In this document: one piece after another, positions 8,701 through 16,710 of the stretch
How the letters are laid out: each line of letters opens with the position of its first letter
Numbering within the stretch: the first letter of the stretch is position 1
Source: Citrifermentans bremense R1
GTDB taxonomy: Bacteria > Desulfobacterota > Desulfuromonadia > Geobacterales > Geobacteraceae
DNA: 64,000 nt
Reading direction: 5' to 3'
Assembly (NCBI RefSeq): GCF_000426865.1
Contig: NZ_AUGE01000010.1
Span: 62,001 to 126,000, forward strand
The notes under the pieces: model-generated
Seen by the model: only the letters and a program-made list of their open reading frames with translations
The model's database searches: none
What the model was told of the DNA's origin: nothing
Made by a program: the position numbers and the translations under genes

Positions 8701-9042
8701 GTTGTTCGAGAGCCCGGGGTCGCCGGGGTCGAGCCGGACGGCTGCGGCCAATTCCGAGGCTGCCTCCCCCATGCGCCCGAGACGGGCCAGGGCGAAACCC
8801 AGGCTGCCGCGGGCCCGGCTCCACTCAGGCGAGAGCTCGGCGGCGCGGGCTAAGTGGTGCAGCGCCTCGGCGGGGCCGGACAGGCGGTCCAGGGTGCACC
8901 CCAGGTTGAAGCACGCCTCGGCGTAGCCGGGATCGAGCTGCTGGGCGCGCCGGTAGCACTCCGACGCGCCCGGGAGGTCCCCCGCGCCGAAAAGAGCGTT
9001 CCCTGCCAGGAAAAGCTCGCGTGCGCTCTCGGGCGCCGTCAC
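5722..9042 (-). CDS. Fused TPR / OGT-like glycosyltransferase and fucosyltransferase-like protein
   Basis: An 1106-aa protein. Residues ~5-215 are TPRs. Residues ~255-620 form a GT41/SPINDLY-type domain with [44 protein letters not shown] and [21 protein letters not shown]. A linker with more TPR-like helices follows, then a second catalytic-looking domain at ~790-1106 with HVRGGDK (966-972) and a late [20 protein letters not shown] stretch, reminiscent of the NodZ / protein-O-fucosyltransferase superfamily, whose HxRxxDK motif binds the GDP-sugar. The second Arg of that motif is Gly here. The GTG start overlaps the stop of the preceding gene by 4 nt (GTGA). One chain could place the first sugar on a protein and extend or decorate it. 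The fucosyltransferase call is tentative. Confidence 0.8.
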   Translation of the reverse strand: [1106 protein letters not shown]

Positions 9043-12000
9043 GGGGCGGCCCCGCCGGAGATGTCGCGGGCAAGCTCCATGAGCGGGAGGGCGAGATCTG
9101 CATGCTCCCCCTTCTGAAGCCCGGCCGCGTACTCTTCCAGGAAATCCGCGCAGTCAAAACGCATGGCGGCGAGCCTTTGCAAAAGTTTTTCCGCCTGGGC
9201 CTTCTCCCCCTGCAGCAGGAGGCAGACGCAGGAAAGCGACAGCGCCGGGGGGTAATCCGGCCATTTCTCCAGCATCTCGCGGCAGCTCTCGCGCGCCTTT
9301 TCCGTGTCCCCCAAAAAGAGCTCGCACTTGGCCAGGTTGAAGGCGGCCTCCTTCATCCCGGGTGCCAACTGGGCCCCCTTGAGCGCGCTTTCCCGCGCCT
9401 TCGGGTACTCCCCGGCGCTAAGCTGCAGGTATCCCAGGTTTAAGTAGGCCTCCGCGTTTTCCGGGTGCACCTGCAAAAGCCGGTGCCAGAGCCTTTGCGC
9501 CTCCTCGCCCCGGTTCAGCTCGGTCGCCTGGCGCGCCAGCTCGATGAGCGCCTCCACCGACCCCCCGTCCTCTTCCAGCTTCTTCAGCCCCAGGAGGTAG
9601 TACGCCTCCTGCTTCTTAGCGCAGCGCTCGGCGTCGAGCTTTCCGTAGTGGTGCACCGGGACGTCGCAGGCGTGGATGGGGAGGCCGAGATGGAGCAGCG
9701 ACGGCTCCACCAGCTCGTGCACCGCCCCCTCGAAGCGAAGCGCCGGGTCGTTGGGGAAGAGCCTCACCTTGTCGCTCGGGGTCCAGCCGCGCCCCTCTTC
9801 CTCTGCGGGGTATTCGCCGGCATTGGCGTTCCAGTTGCGGCGGGTCACCTCGTGGGTGTAATTCCTCGTGGTGAAGGAGAAGGCGGTGGGGCGGGCTGTC
9901 CTTTGCGCCAGCTCCTTGAGCGGCGCCACGTCTTCGGCCGCTATCACCTCGTCCGCGTCGAGCACCAGGATCCACTCCCCCAGCGCCTGGGAGAGCGAGA
10001 AGTTGCGGGCGTCGGCGAAGCTGCCGTTCCAGGGGAAGCTGAAGAGCCTGGCCCCGAAGATCCGGGCGATGTCGCAGCTGCGGTCGCTGGAGCCGGTGTC
10101 GACCACTATCAGCTCGTCGGCCAACCCCCGCACCGAGTCGAGGACGGCGGGGAGGTGCCTCGCCTCGTCCTTGACGATCATGCAAAGCGAAACGCTCCCC
10201 TTGCCGCTGGCGCAGGGAAGGGGAGGCCCGGCCAGTTTCCTTATCTGCAGCGCGGCGTCGATGCTCCCGTCGTCGAGCCCGAAGCGGGCGGCGCCGCGCT
10301 CGATCTCCGTCATCGCCTCGCCGTAGCGGCCGCTGCGGATCAGGAGCTCGATGAGGCCGTAAGAGAGCCCCTTGTGGTCCCGGTGGATCTCTAAGGCTTC
10401 CCGCAACAGCTCCTCCTCGCGGGGAAGCTGGCCGCAGGCGGTGGCGAATTCGTGGTAGCGCGCGAGCGCCGAAAGCTCCAGGGGGGCCAGCACGAAGGCT
10501 AGTTCGGCGAGCCTCACCCCCTGCTCGCGCTCGCCTCGCTCCCAGGCGGTTTGGGCCAGGGCGCCGTAGGGGAGGGCGAACCCGGGGTCGAGGGCGATGG
10601 CGCGCCGCAAGAGTTCCTCCCCCTTCTTAGCTTCCCCCTGGGAGAGCGCCAGCACCCCATTGAGATGGAGCGTTCCCGGGGCCTCCGGGTCGATCCCCTC
10701 GGCCTGCCTGGCGGCTTCGACAGCCTGCGCCGGTTCCCCCGATTCCTTGAAGGCGCGTCCCCGTATCAGTGCCGCGTCCAGCTCGCAGCCGGCCGGGACC
10801 TGTTCCAAGACCTCCAGGGCCTCGCGCCAGTTCCCCGCCTCGCAAAGGATCCAGGCGAGCGCCAGGTAGGGGGCGGGGGAGGCGGGGGAGAAGCGGATAC
10901 CCTCCTGCAGCATCAGTTCCACCGCGTCGTTCAGTTTCCCGCGGCGGGCGAGCCTCGCCCCCCTCAGCATCGCGTTGTGGGTCACCACCCGCGCCGCCGT
11001 TTCCTGCTCCAGAGCTGCCAGGTCCCACTTGGCGTCGAAGGCCTTGCGGTTCTTCCACATGGCGGCCGCGTAGTCCACCCGGTTGCCGGCGAAGGAGCGG
11101 CTGCCGTAGTGGTGGATGAAGACGTCGCCGGCGATGAGGCAGCGGTACCCGGCAAGCGCCGCACGCAGGCAGAAGTCGTCGTCCTCGAAGTTGCCGGAGC
11201 CGAAGCGCTCGTCCAACTCTCCCACCGTCTCCAGCAGCTCGCGGGTGAAGAGCATGCAGAACCCCACCACGCGGTCGACCTCGATGCGGCGCCCGTAGTG
11301 GTCGCTTCTGAAGCGCTCCGCGAAGGCCTGCAGCTCTTCCATGCCGCGGTAGGGGACTTTCGCGAGCTTCTGCGGTCCCGCGATCTCGTTGGTCATGGGG
11401 CCGACGATACCCGCCTTCGGGTCGCGCTGAAGCGCCTCGATCATGCCGGAAAGCCAGCCGCGGGTCAGCACCGTGTCGTTGTTGAGAAGCAGGATGCGCC
11501 CACCCCGGGCTGCGCGCATGCCGATGTTGCACCCCGCGGCGAAGCCGAGGTTCTTGCCGTTCTCGATGAGGCGGTAGTTCACTTTTCCCGCGCAGAACTC
11601 GCGCAGGAAGGGGATGGTCCCGTCGCTGGAGCCGTTGTCCACCAGGATCACCTCGTGCGGCTCGGGGGTGTACCTCTGTATGCTCTCCAGGCACTCGCGG
11701 GTGCAGGAGAGCTCGTTCCAGGTGAGGATGACGATGGAGGTGAGCCGGGAGGCCTTGGGGACCAGCCGGAACAGGTACTGGTAGGCGGCGCTCTCCTCCG
11801 CGAGGGTCGATTCCAGCACACCCCCATCGGCTAGCGCCTTTAAGAGCGCCTTCGGCATCCCCTCGTCGCCGGAAAGGGCTATCGGCTCCACGCTCTCCGC
11901 GGCGTACCCCGCCGCTTCGAAGAGGGCGACGGCGCTTTTCCGGGTGAAGAACCTGAGGTGGGTCCGGTCCAGGATCCCCGCGTCGGCGTACTCCCATGAG

Positions 12001-13607
12001 CCGTCCAAAAGCCCCTGCACCACGCTCCAGTGCCTGACGTTCGGGAGCGTCGCCACCACCTCGCCCGAGCCGGAAAGCTTCGATAGCAGCCTCCTCAAGA
12101 CCTGCTCCGGCTCCGCCAGGTGCTCAAGCACGTCCGCCAGGAGCACGCCGTCGAAGTGGCGGTCGGGAAGGGCGCTCAAAGCCCCTTCCACCGGCGCCTG
12201 GATCACCCGGTCCAGCACCTTCCGGGCCGCGGCGGCTGCCTCGGCTGCCGGCTCCACCCCCCAGACCTCGGCCCCCTGCCGCCTCTTGATGGCCTGCCCC
12301 AAACACCCCGCGGCGCAACCCACGTCCAGCACGTGCCGGGCGCGCCGGGAGACCGCCCGCTGCACCTCGGGGCGGCTGAAGCGGTGGTAGCCGGAAGGCT
12401 GTGCCGCAGCGCCTTCACTCATCTTTTCCAGAAAGGCCAGGTTCTCCCTTGCCACGGCGCTTGCCGGGGCGAGCGCCAGGGCGCGGCGGTAGTGTTCGCG
12501 CGCTGGTTCGAAGCGCTCCAGGAGCATCAGGATCATCCCGGTGGAAAGCTGCGTTTCCGCCTCTTCGGGCTCGGCGCAGACGAGCCCCTTGTGGTGCTGC
12601 AGCGACTGGTACAGCTCCAGCTTCAGGAACCCCTCCAGCGACTCGGTGAACTCGCGGGAGTCGGGGGCCAAGAGGACCGCCTTCTCGAAGTGCTTCCTGG
12701 CGCGGCCGATGTCCCCCACCTTGAAACAGAGCTGCGCCAGCTGGTGGTGCCCCGGGGCGAACTCGGGGTGGGCCGTGGTGAAATCCTCCAGCTGCGCCAG
12801 GGAAGGTGGGGGCTCCTGCCGGATAAGCCGCGCGAAAGCCTCCTCGACGAAGGGTGGGTGCGGCTGCGGCTTAACGATCAGGTGGGCGAATTTCTGCCGG
12901 TAGAGCTTCTGGATGTAGAGGTATTCCAGCGTGGGGAGGTCGCCGTTTCTGGAGACGGTCTGCTCGTTCAGCCAGTAAAGCCCCAGGAACTGCGACACGT
13001 GGATGAACTGGTGCCGTTCCGAGGCCCTGAGCCAAAATTCGTAGTCCGCGATGCACTGGTAGCGCTCGTCGAAATAGCCGATTTCGTCGTGCAGCGACCT
13101 TCTCCAGAGCGGGAAGGGGCCGACGCAGCAAAGCTCCAGAAGCGAGGTCCGGTCGTAGGGGGGCCAGCTCTTGAAGCCGTAGGGGGTGTGGTTGGCGAAG
13201 CTCCCGTTTTCCTTTTGCGTGATGCGCATGTCCGGGTAGGCGAGCACGCATTCCGGGTGCTCCCTGAGCGTACGCACCAAGACCTCGTAGGCGTCGTCTC
13301 TCAGGCGGTCGTCCGTGTTGGCGTTGGTGACGAACTCCCCGGTCGCCATGCGGATGCCGCGGTTCCAGGCCTGGTACACCGTCTCGCGCTCTTTTGTCCT
13401 AAGATACCGGATGTTGTCGTAGCGCTTCTGGAACTCCTCCACGATGGCGCGCTCGTTTTGGGGCGAACCGGAGTCGATGACGACGATCTCCAGCTCCTCC
13501 GCCATGGTTTGCGCCTCCAGGTCCTCCAGCTTTCCGCGCAGGAAGCGCTCCGCCTTGTAGGTGGAGACGATGGCGGAGACCAGGTACTTTTTCCCGGAGC
13601 CCTTCAC
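9039..13607 (-). CDS. Giant multidomain glycan enzyme: GT2 - TPR - methyltransferase - GT2 - TPR - GT2 - TPR
   Basis: The protein is 1522 aa from the GTG at 13607, whose GTGA overlaps the stop of the preceding gene. Domain order: GT2 at ~7-215 (SAIVSTYKAERF, metal motif NTDD 97-100, base motif DYEFW 188-192); TPR at ~280-400; class I SAM methyltransferase at ~424-570 (HVLDVGCAAGCLG, LLADVLEHL); GT2 at ~622-870 (TSIVILTWNELSC, NNDT 709-712); TPR at ~875-1100; GT2 at ~1136-1340 (SVSLCMIVKDEARHL, DADE 1217-1220); TPR to the end. Translating further upstream in this frame gives Arg/Pro-rich sequence that only shadows the neighbouring gene, so I reject a longer start. It could add two or three sugars and a methyl group in sequence. 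All three GT2 domains keep acidic metal motifs. Confidence 0.85.
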   Translation of the reverse strand: MKGSGKKYLVSAIVSTYKAERFLRGKLEDLEAQTMAEELEIVVIDSGSPQNERAIVEEFQKRYDNIRYLRTKERETVYQAWNRGIRMATGEFVTNANTDDRLRDDAYEVLVRTLREHPECVLAYPDMRITQKENGSFANHTPYGFKSWPPYDRTSLLELCCVGPFPLWRRSLHDEIGYFDERYQCIADYEFWLRASERHQFIHVSQFLGLYWLNEQTVSRNGDLPTLEYLYIQKLYRQKFAHLIVKPQPHPPFVEEAFARLIRQEPPPSLAQLEDFTTAHPEFAPGHHQLAQLCFKVGDIGRARKHFEKAVLLAPDSREFTESLEGFLKLELYQSLQHHKGLVCAEPEEAETQLSTGMILMLLERFEPAREHYRRALALAPASAVARENLAFLEKMSEGAAAQPSGYHRFSRPEVQRAVSRRARHVLDVGCAAGCLGQAIKRRQGAEVWGVEPAAEAAAAARKVLDRVIQAPVEGALSALPDRHFDGVLLADVLEHLAEPEQVLRRLLSKLSGSGEVVATLPNVRHWSVVQGLLDGSWEYADAGILDRTHLRFFTRKSAVALFEAAGYAAESVEPIALSGDEGMPKALLKALADGGVLESTLAEESAAYQYLFRLVPKASRLTSIVILTWNELSCTRECLESIQRYTPEPHEVILVDNGSSDGTIPFLREFCAGKVNYRLIENGKNLGFAAGCNIGMRAARGGRILLLNNDTVLTRGWLSGMIEALQRDPKAGIVGPMTNEIAGPQKLAKVPYRGMEELQAFAERFRSDHYGRRIEVDRVVGFCMLFTRELLETVGELDERFGSGNFEDDDFCLRAALAGYRCLIAGDVFIHHYGSRSFAGNRVDYAAAMWKNRKAFDAKWDLAALEQETAARVVTHNAMLRGARLARRGKLNDAVELMLQEGIRFSPASPAPYLALAWILCEAGNWREALEVLEQVPAGCELDAALIRGRAFKESGEPAQAVEAARQAEGIDPEAPGTLHLNGVLALSQGEAKKGEELLRRAIALDPGFALPYGALAQTAWERGEREQGVRLAELAFVLAPLELSALARYHEFATACGQLPREEELLREALEIHRDHKGLSYGLIELLIRSGRYGEAMTEIERGAARFGLDDGSIDAALQIRKLAGPPLPCASGKGSVSLCMIVKDEARHLPAVLDSVRGLADELIVVDTGSSDRSCDIARIFGARLFSFPWNGSFADARNFSLSQALGEWILVLDADEVIAAEDVAPLKELAQRTARPTAFSFTTRNYTHEVTRRNWNANAGEYPAEEEGRGWTPSDKVRLFPNDPALRFEGAVHELVEPSLLHLGLPIHACDVPVHHYGKLDAERCAKKQEAYYLLGLKKLEEDGGSVEALIELARQATELNRGEEAQRLWHRLLQVHPENAEAYLNLGYLQLSAGEYPKARESALKGAQLAPGMKEAAFNLAKCELFLGDTEKARESCREMLEKWPDYPPALSLSCVCLLLQGEKAQAEKLLQRLAAMRFDCADFLEEYAAGLQKGEHADLALPLMELARDISGGAAP

Positions 13608-14413
13608 AGGATCACCTTGTCCCCGTCCAGGAGGATGGGGAGCGGCGCGGGGGGGGAATAGGGACGAGCCTCGCGCGCGAAGAGCGCCCTCTCCCGCGCC
13701 AGCACCCGGTTCGCCTCGGCCGTGTAGCCCGCCTTGTCCTTCGATTTCTGCAGCGGGTGGTCGCGGAAACCGGCGATGAGCGCATCGACCGAGAAGAGCC
13801 GGGCGCTTCTGAAGAAGCGGGCCCAAAGCTCCAGGTCGGCCGCCAGCGGCAGCTCGCGGTCGATGAAGGCCCCGCTTCTTTGCCAGAGCGCGCGGCGCCA
13901 GAAGACCCCTTCCTGCTGGATGAACTCCTCGTCGGAGAGGTACTTGGCGCGCGAGTTGAGCGGAAGGTAGCTGTGCACGTGCTTTTGTCTCCCCGCCTCG
14001 TCGAAGCTGTTGGGGCGCCCCATGAGCCACTCCACTTCGGCGTGTTGCGAGAAGATCCTCGCCACCTTTTCGAAGGCGCCGGGGTGGAACTTGTCGTCCG
14101 CGTTGAGCCAGGTCATGATCTCGCCGCTTCCCCGGTTCAACCCTTCCTCGATGGCGCTGTACTGCCCTGCGTCCGGGGCGCTTCTCCAGAAGGAGAGGTG
14201 CTTCTCGTACTTTTTGATGATCTCGACCGTGTTGTCCGTCGAGCCGCCGTCGAGGATCAGGAGCTCCAGGTTCGGGTAGTTCTGGGAGAGGATCGAGTCG
14301 AGGCACGCCTCCAGGTAGCAGCCGTAGTTGAAGGACGGCGTCACAACGGTGATGCGCGGTAGCTCCCCGTCTCGGAGCACCTGGCGAACGCGGTCCGCTT
14401 GGGGGTGTGGCAT
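13604..14413 (-). CDS. Family 2 glycosyltransferase
   Basis: A 269-aa GT2 protein. The nucleotide-binding part is ITVVTPSFNYGCYLEACLDS (21-40) with LDGGSTDNT, and NADD at 104-107 is the metal-binding motif. AADLELWARFFR near residue 200 supplies the catalytic-base region. There are no membrane segments, so it works in the cytoplasm or on a soluble acceptor. It is closely related to both GT2 domains of the 38221-41049 protein (shared LSQNYPNLE, GGSTD, LADDxELW-type blocks). It sits 13 nt after the GT4 gene and overlaps the next gene by 4 nt. Confidence 0.88.
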   Translation of the reverse strand: MPHPQADRVRQVLRDGELPRITVVTPSFNYGCYLEACLDSILSQNYPNLELLILDGGSTDNTVEIIKKYEKHLSFWRSAPDAGQYSAIEEGLNRGSGEIMTWLNADDKFHPGAFEKVARIFSQHAEVEWLMGRPNSFDEAGRQKHVHSYLPLNSRAKYLSDEEFIQQEGVFWRRALWQRSGAFIDRELPLAADLELWARFFRSARLFSVDALIAGFRDHPLQKSKDKAGYTAEANRVLARERALFAREARPYSPPAPLPILLDGDKVIL

Positions 14414-14426
14414 ATCGGGTCCCTTG

Positions 14427-15926
14427 TCAGGCTGAAGGCTTGGTGGTCTCGAATCGGGAGTCGTAGTAGTTGGCCTTTTGAATCAGGTCGAAAGCAACGT
14501 CTATCTCGGAGCGCGAGTAATGGATCTTGGCGAGGTTGCGGTAGGCCGGGGCGTAGTCGATGCATTCCGCCATGACCTTTTGCAGCAGCCCGTGGGCTGC
14601 ATCATGCTCCTTGCGATCAATGGCCTCCTCAGCGGCCTTGTTGGCTGCCACCACGTCACTGTAGCAGTGAGCCACTTTCTGGCAGGAGTCGACCAGCGCT
14701 TGATCCGTGCAGATGCCAAGGAGGGTCATGATGGCGTGGAACTCCCTGTTGTGCGCGTAGCGCTCGATCCATTGCATGATCTCGGGCGTGTACCTGAGCG
14801 TGAAGTGCGAGTTCCAGCAGCGGCGGATGGACCAGAAGTCGTCTATCACCGCGAAAACCCTCTGTACGTACTTCTCGGCACTCCTTTGTTCCGCGACCGC
14901 GTGTCCTCGGGCCACCAGCGCCTTTCTGAGCGCTTGGTCCTGCAGCAGCCGCACCACCTGAGCGGCGAATTCCTCTTCGTGGCGCGGGTCGACAAGGATG
15001 GCGGCTTCGCCAAGCTGTTCCTCGGCGCCGCTCACCTTGGCCGCTATCACCGGACAGCCGGCGGCGAACGCCTCCAGCGGCGGTATGTTGTCCGGTCCGA
15101 AGAAGCTAGGGTAGGTCAGCGCGAAGGCGTTCTGATAGAGCCAAAGGATGGAGTCGTCGGAGACGAAACCGAGCACCAGGACGTCTCTTTCAAGCCCCAT
15201 CTCCGCGATACGGGTCCGCACGTGCTTGAGGTTGCCATGGTCGGAGCCGGTGAACACCAGCTTGAACTGCCGGTTGTGGCGCTCCTTGAGGATTTTCAAC
15301 GCCTCCAGGAGTACCACGTGGTTTTTGTGCGGCCAGAACTGGGCCGGGTAGAAGAGGAAGCCGTTTTGCTCCAGCCCAAGCGGCTTCAGCTCCTCAGGCT
15401 TTTCGACCGGCTCCGTCCCCATGCGCTGGGGAAGCGGCATCGGGTTCACCAAGACCCGCTCCTCCGGGATCTTGTAGAAGAAGGAGATCTCTTTTTTGCC
15501 GGCCTCGGTCCCCGTCAGGACGTAAGTGGCCCTAGGGAGCGCGCGCCGGTAACCCTTGTCTCTGGCCAGGTACTCGCCGCCGGAACTCACCTCCGGGAAG
15601 AAGGTCTGCAGGCAGTGCTGCAGGTCCCATACCGGGAGGATGTGCGGGACGTCGACGTCGACGCTGGAGATGGAGAGGAACCAGACGAGGTCCACCTGGT
15701 GCCTCATGGCTGCCTCGTTCAACCCCCCGGCGTACCAGCTGGTGTTCACGAATTCGCCGGGTTGGTTTTCGATCAGGTCGTTGTCGTGCTGATAGAAGAA
15801 GATGATCCTGTGGTTGGCGTAGACCGTCCGCTGCTTCTCAACGATGTCCTCGAAGAGGCACTTCTGATAGACGTGCCCCCCTCCGACCAGCTTGTTCTCG
15901 TAGGTGAGGTAGATCCCTATGACCAT
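14427..15926 (-). CDS. Family 4 glycosyltransferase with C-terminal TPR-like extension
   Basis: A 499-aa protein. Residues ~1-380 fit a GT-B, GT4-type enzyme: YLTYENKLVGGGHVYQ at the N-terminus, FYPAQFWPHKNHVVLLEALK in the middle, then FVSDDSILWLYQNAFALTYPS and PDNIPPLEAFAAGCPVIAAK, the retaining-GT4 donor site. The last ~120 residues are helical and TPR-like (CIDYAPAYRNLAKIHYSRSE). GT4 enzymes use NDP-sugars to extend glycans in the cytoplasm. The ATG follows aagagga. The gene is inside the minus-strand operon, 25 nt after the methyltransferase. Donor and acceptor cannot be read from the sequence. Confidence 0.85.
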   Translation of the reverse strand: MVIGIYLTYENKLVGGGHVYQKCLFEDIVEKQRTVYANHRIIFFYQHDNDLIENQPGEFVNTSWYAGGLNEAAMRHQVDLVWFLSISSVDVDVPHILPVWDLQHCLQTFFPEVSSGGEYLARDKGYRRALPRATYVLTGTEAGKKEISFFYKIPEERVLVNPMPLPQRMGTEPVEKPEELKPLGLEQNGFLFYPAQFWPHKNHVVLLEALKILKERHNRQFKLVFTGSDHGNLKHVRTRIAEMGLERDVLVLGFVSDDSILWLYQNAFALTYPSFFGPDNIPPLEAFAAGCPVIAAKVSGAEEQLGEAAILVDPRHEEEFAAQVVRLLQDQALRKALVARGHAVAEQRSAEKYVQRVFAVIDDFWSIRRCWNSHFTLRYTPEIMQWIERYAHNREFHAIMTLLGICTDQALVDSCQKVAHCYSDVVAANKAAEEAIDRKEHDAAHGLLQKVMAECIDYAPAYRNLAKIHYSRSEIDVAFDLIQKANYYDSRFETTKPSA

Positions 15927-15951
15927 GCCAATCCTCTTGTGTCTGGGCGAT

Positions 15952-16710
15952 TCAATACGGTTTTCGTGCCGTAACTACTGCATTCCAGCTGGTGTAGCCA
16001 AGCTGGGCGGAACTCAGCCACTCCTTGAAGCACAGGGGCTCGAATCCGGTGGCGGTGAGCTGGTCCCGGAGCCCGGGGGTGAACAGGTAGCGCATCAGGT
16101 GCTTCTCTCTTAACTCACTGATGCTGCCGTCGGCGAGATTCTTGATGAAGACCAGGAAATCGACCTCGACGAGATCCCGGTCGGCGTGCATGGCGGGAAC
16201 GGCGATCCGGGTCACGCGGATCGAGTCGTCCTCCAGTTCCTTCACCCTTACCGACGGCCTGTCCGTGAGGACCCCCGGACCGTACCAGCAGTCGAAGATG
16301 AAGACCCCTCCCGGCTTCAGGTGCAGCAGGGCGGTGGACATGGCGGCCAGCAGATCCTCATTGGTCACCTGGTAGCTCATTACGTGGAAGAGCGAAACGA
16401 CGACGTCGAAACTTTCCTCCAGGTGCAGGGAGCGGACGTCCCCCTGACTGTACCGGAGCCGGTCGTCCCCGGCCGCCCCCTCCCGCGCCGCGGCGAGCAT
16501 CTCGGCCGATATGTCTACGCCGGTCACGCGGTACCCCAGGTCGACGAGGTGCCGGTCGTGGCGTCCCGAGCCGCAGCCCAAGTTCAGGACGCTCTGCGCC
16601 TTCGGTGCCGCCTCCTGGATCAGGGCATGGACGTAGTCGGACTCGCCGCGGTAATCCTTGTCCCGGTAGAGCAGGTCGTAATAGCGCGCGTACTGGTTGA
16701 AGATGCTCAC
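15952..16710 (-). CDS. SAM-dependent methyltransferase
   Basis: A 252-aa class I methyltransferase. Motif I is SVLNLGCGSGRHDRHL at ~40-56, followed by VTGVDISAEML (acidic residue for the ribose of SAM), a GDVRSL block and a FDVVVSLFHVM post-motif. LKPGGVFIFDCWYGPG is motif III. It probably methylates a sugar nucleotide or a glycan-linked group made by this cluster. Its ATG overlaps the stop of the DegT-family aminotransferase by 4 nt, so the two are translated together and could modify the same aminosugar (for example N- or O-methylation). The substrate is unknown. Confidence 0.85.
   Translation of the reverse strand: MSIFNQYARYYDLLYRDKDYRGESDYVHALIQEAAPKAQSVLNLGCGSGRHDRHLVDLGYRVTGVDISAEMLAAAREGAAGDDRLRYSQGDVRSLHLEESFDVVVSLFHVMSYQVTNEDLLAAMSTALLHLKPGGVFIFDCWYGPGVLTDRPSVRVKELEDDSIRVTRIAVPAMHADRDLVEVDFLVFIKNLADGSISELREKHLMRYLFTPGLRDQLTATGFEPLCFKEWLSSAQLGYTSWNAVVTARKPY

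Noticed and set aside
13608-14306. N-terminal extension of the giant GT2 protein by ~230 residues
   Set aside because: The extra sequence is Arg/Pro/Gly-rich shadow of the GT2 gene on the same strand in another frame. The GTG at 13607 overlaps that gene's stop in the usual coupled manner.
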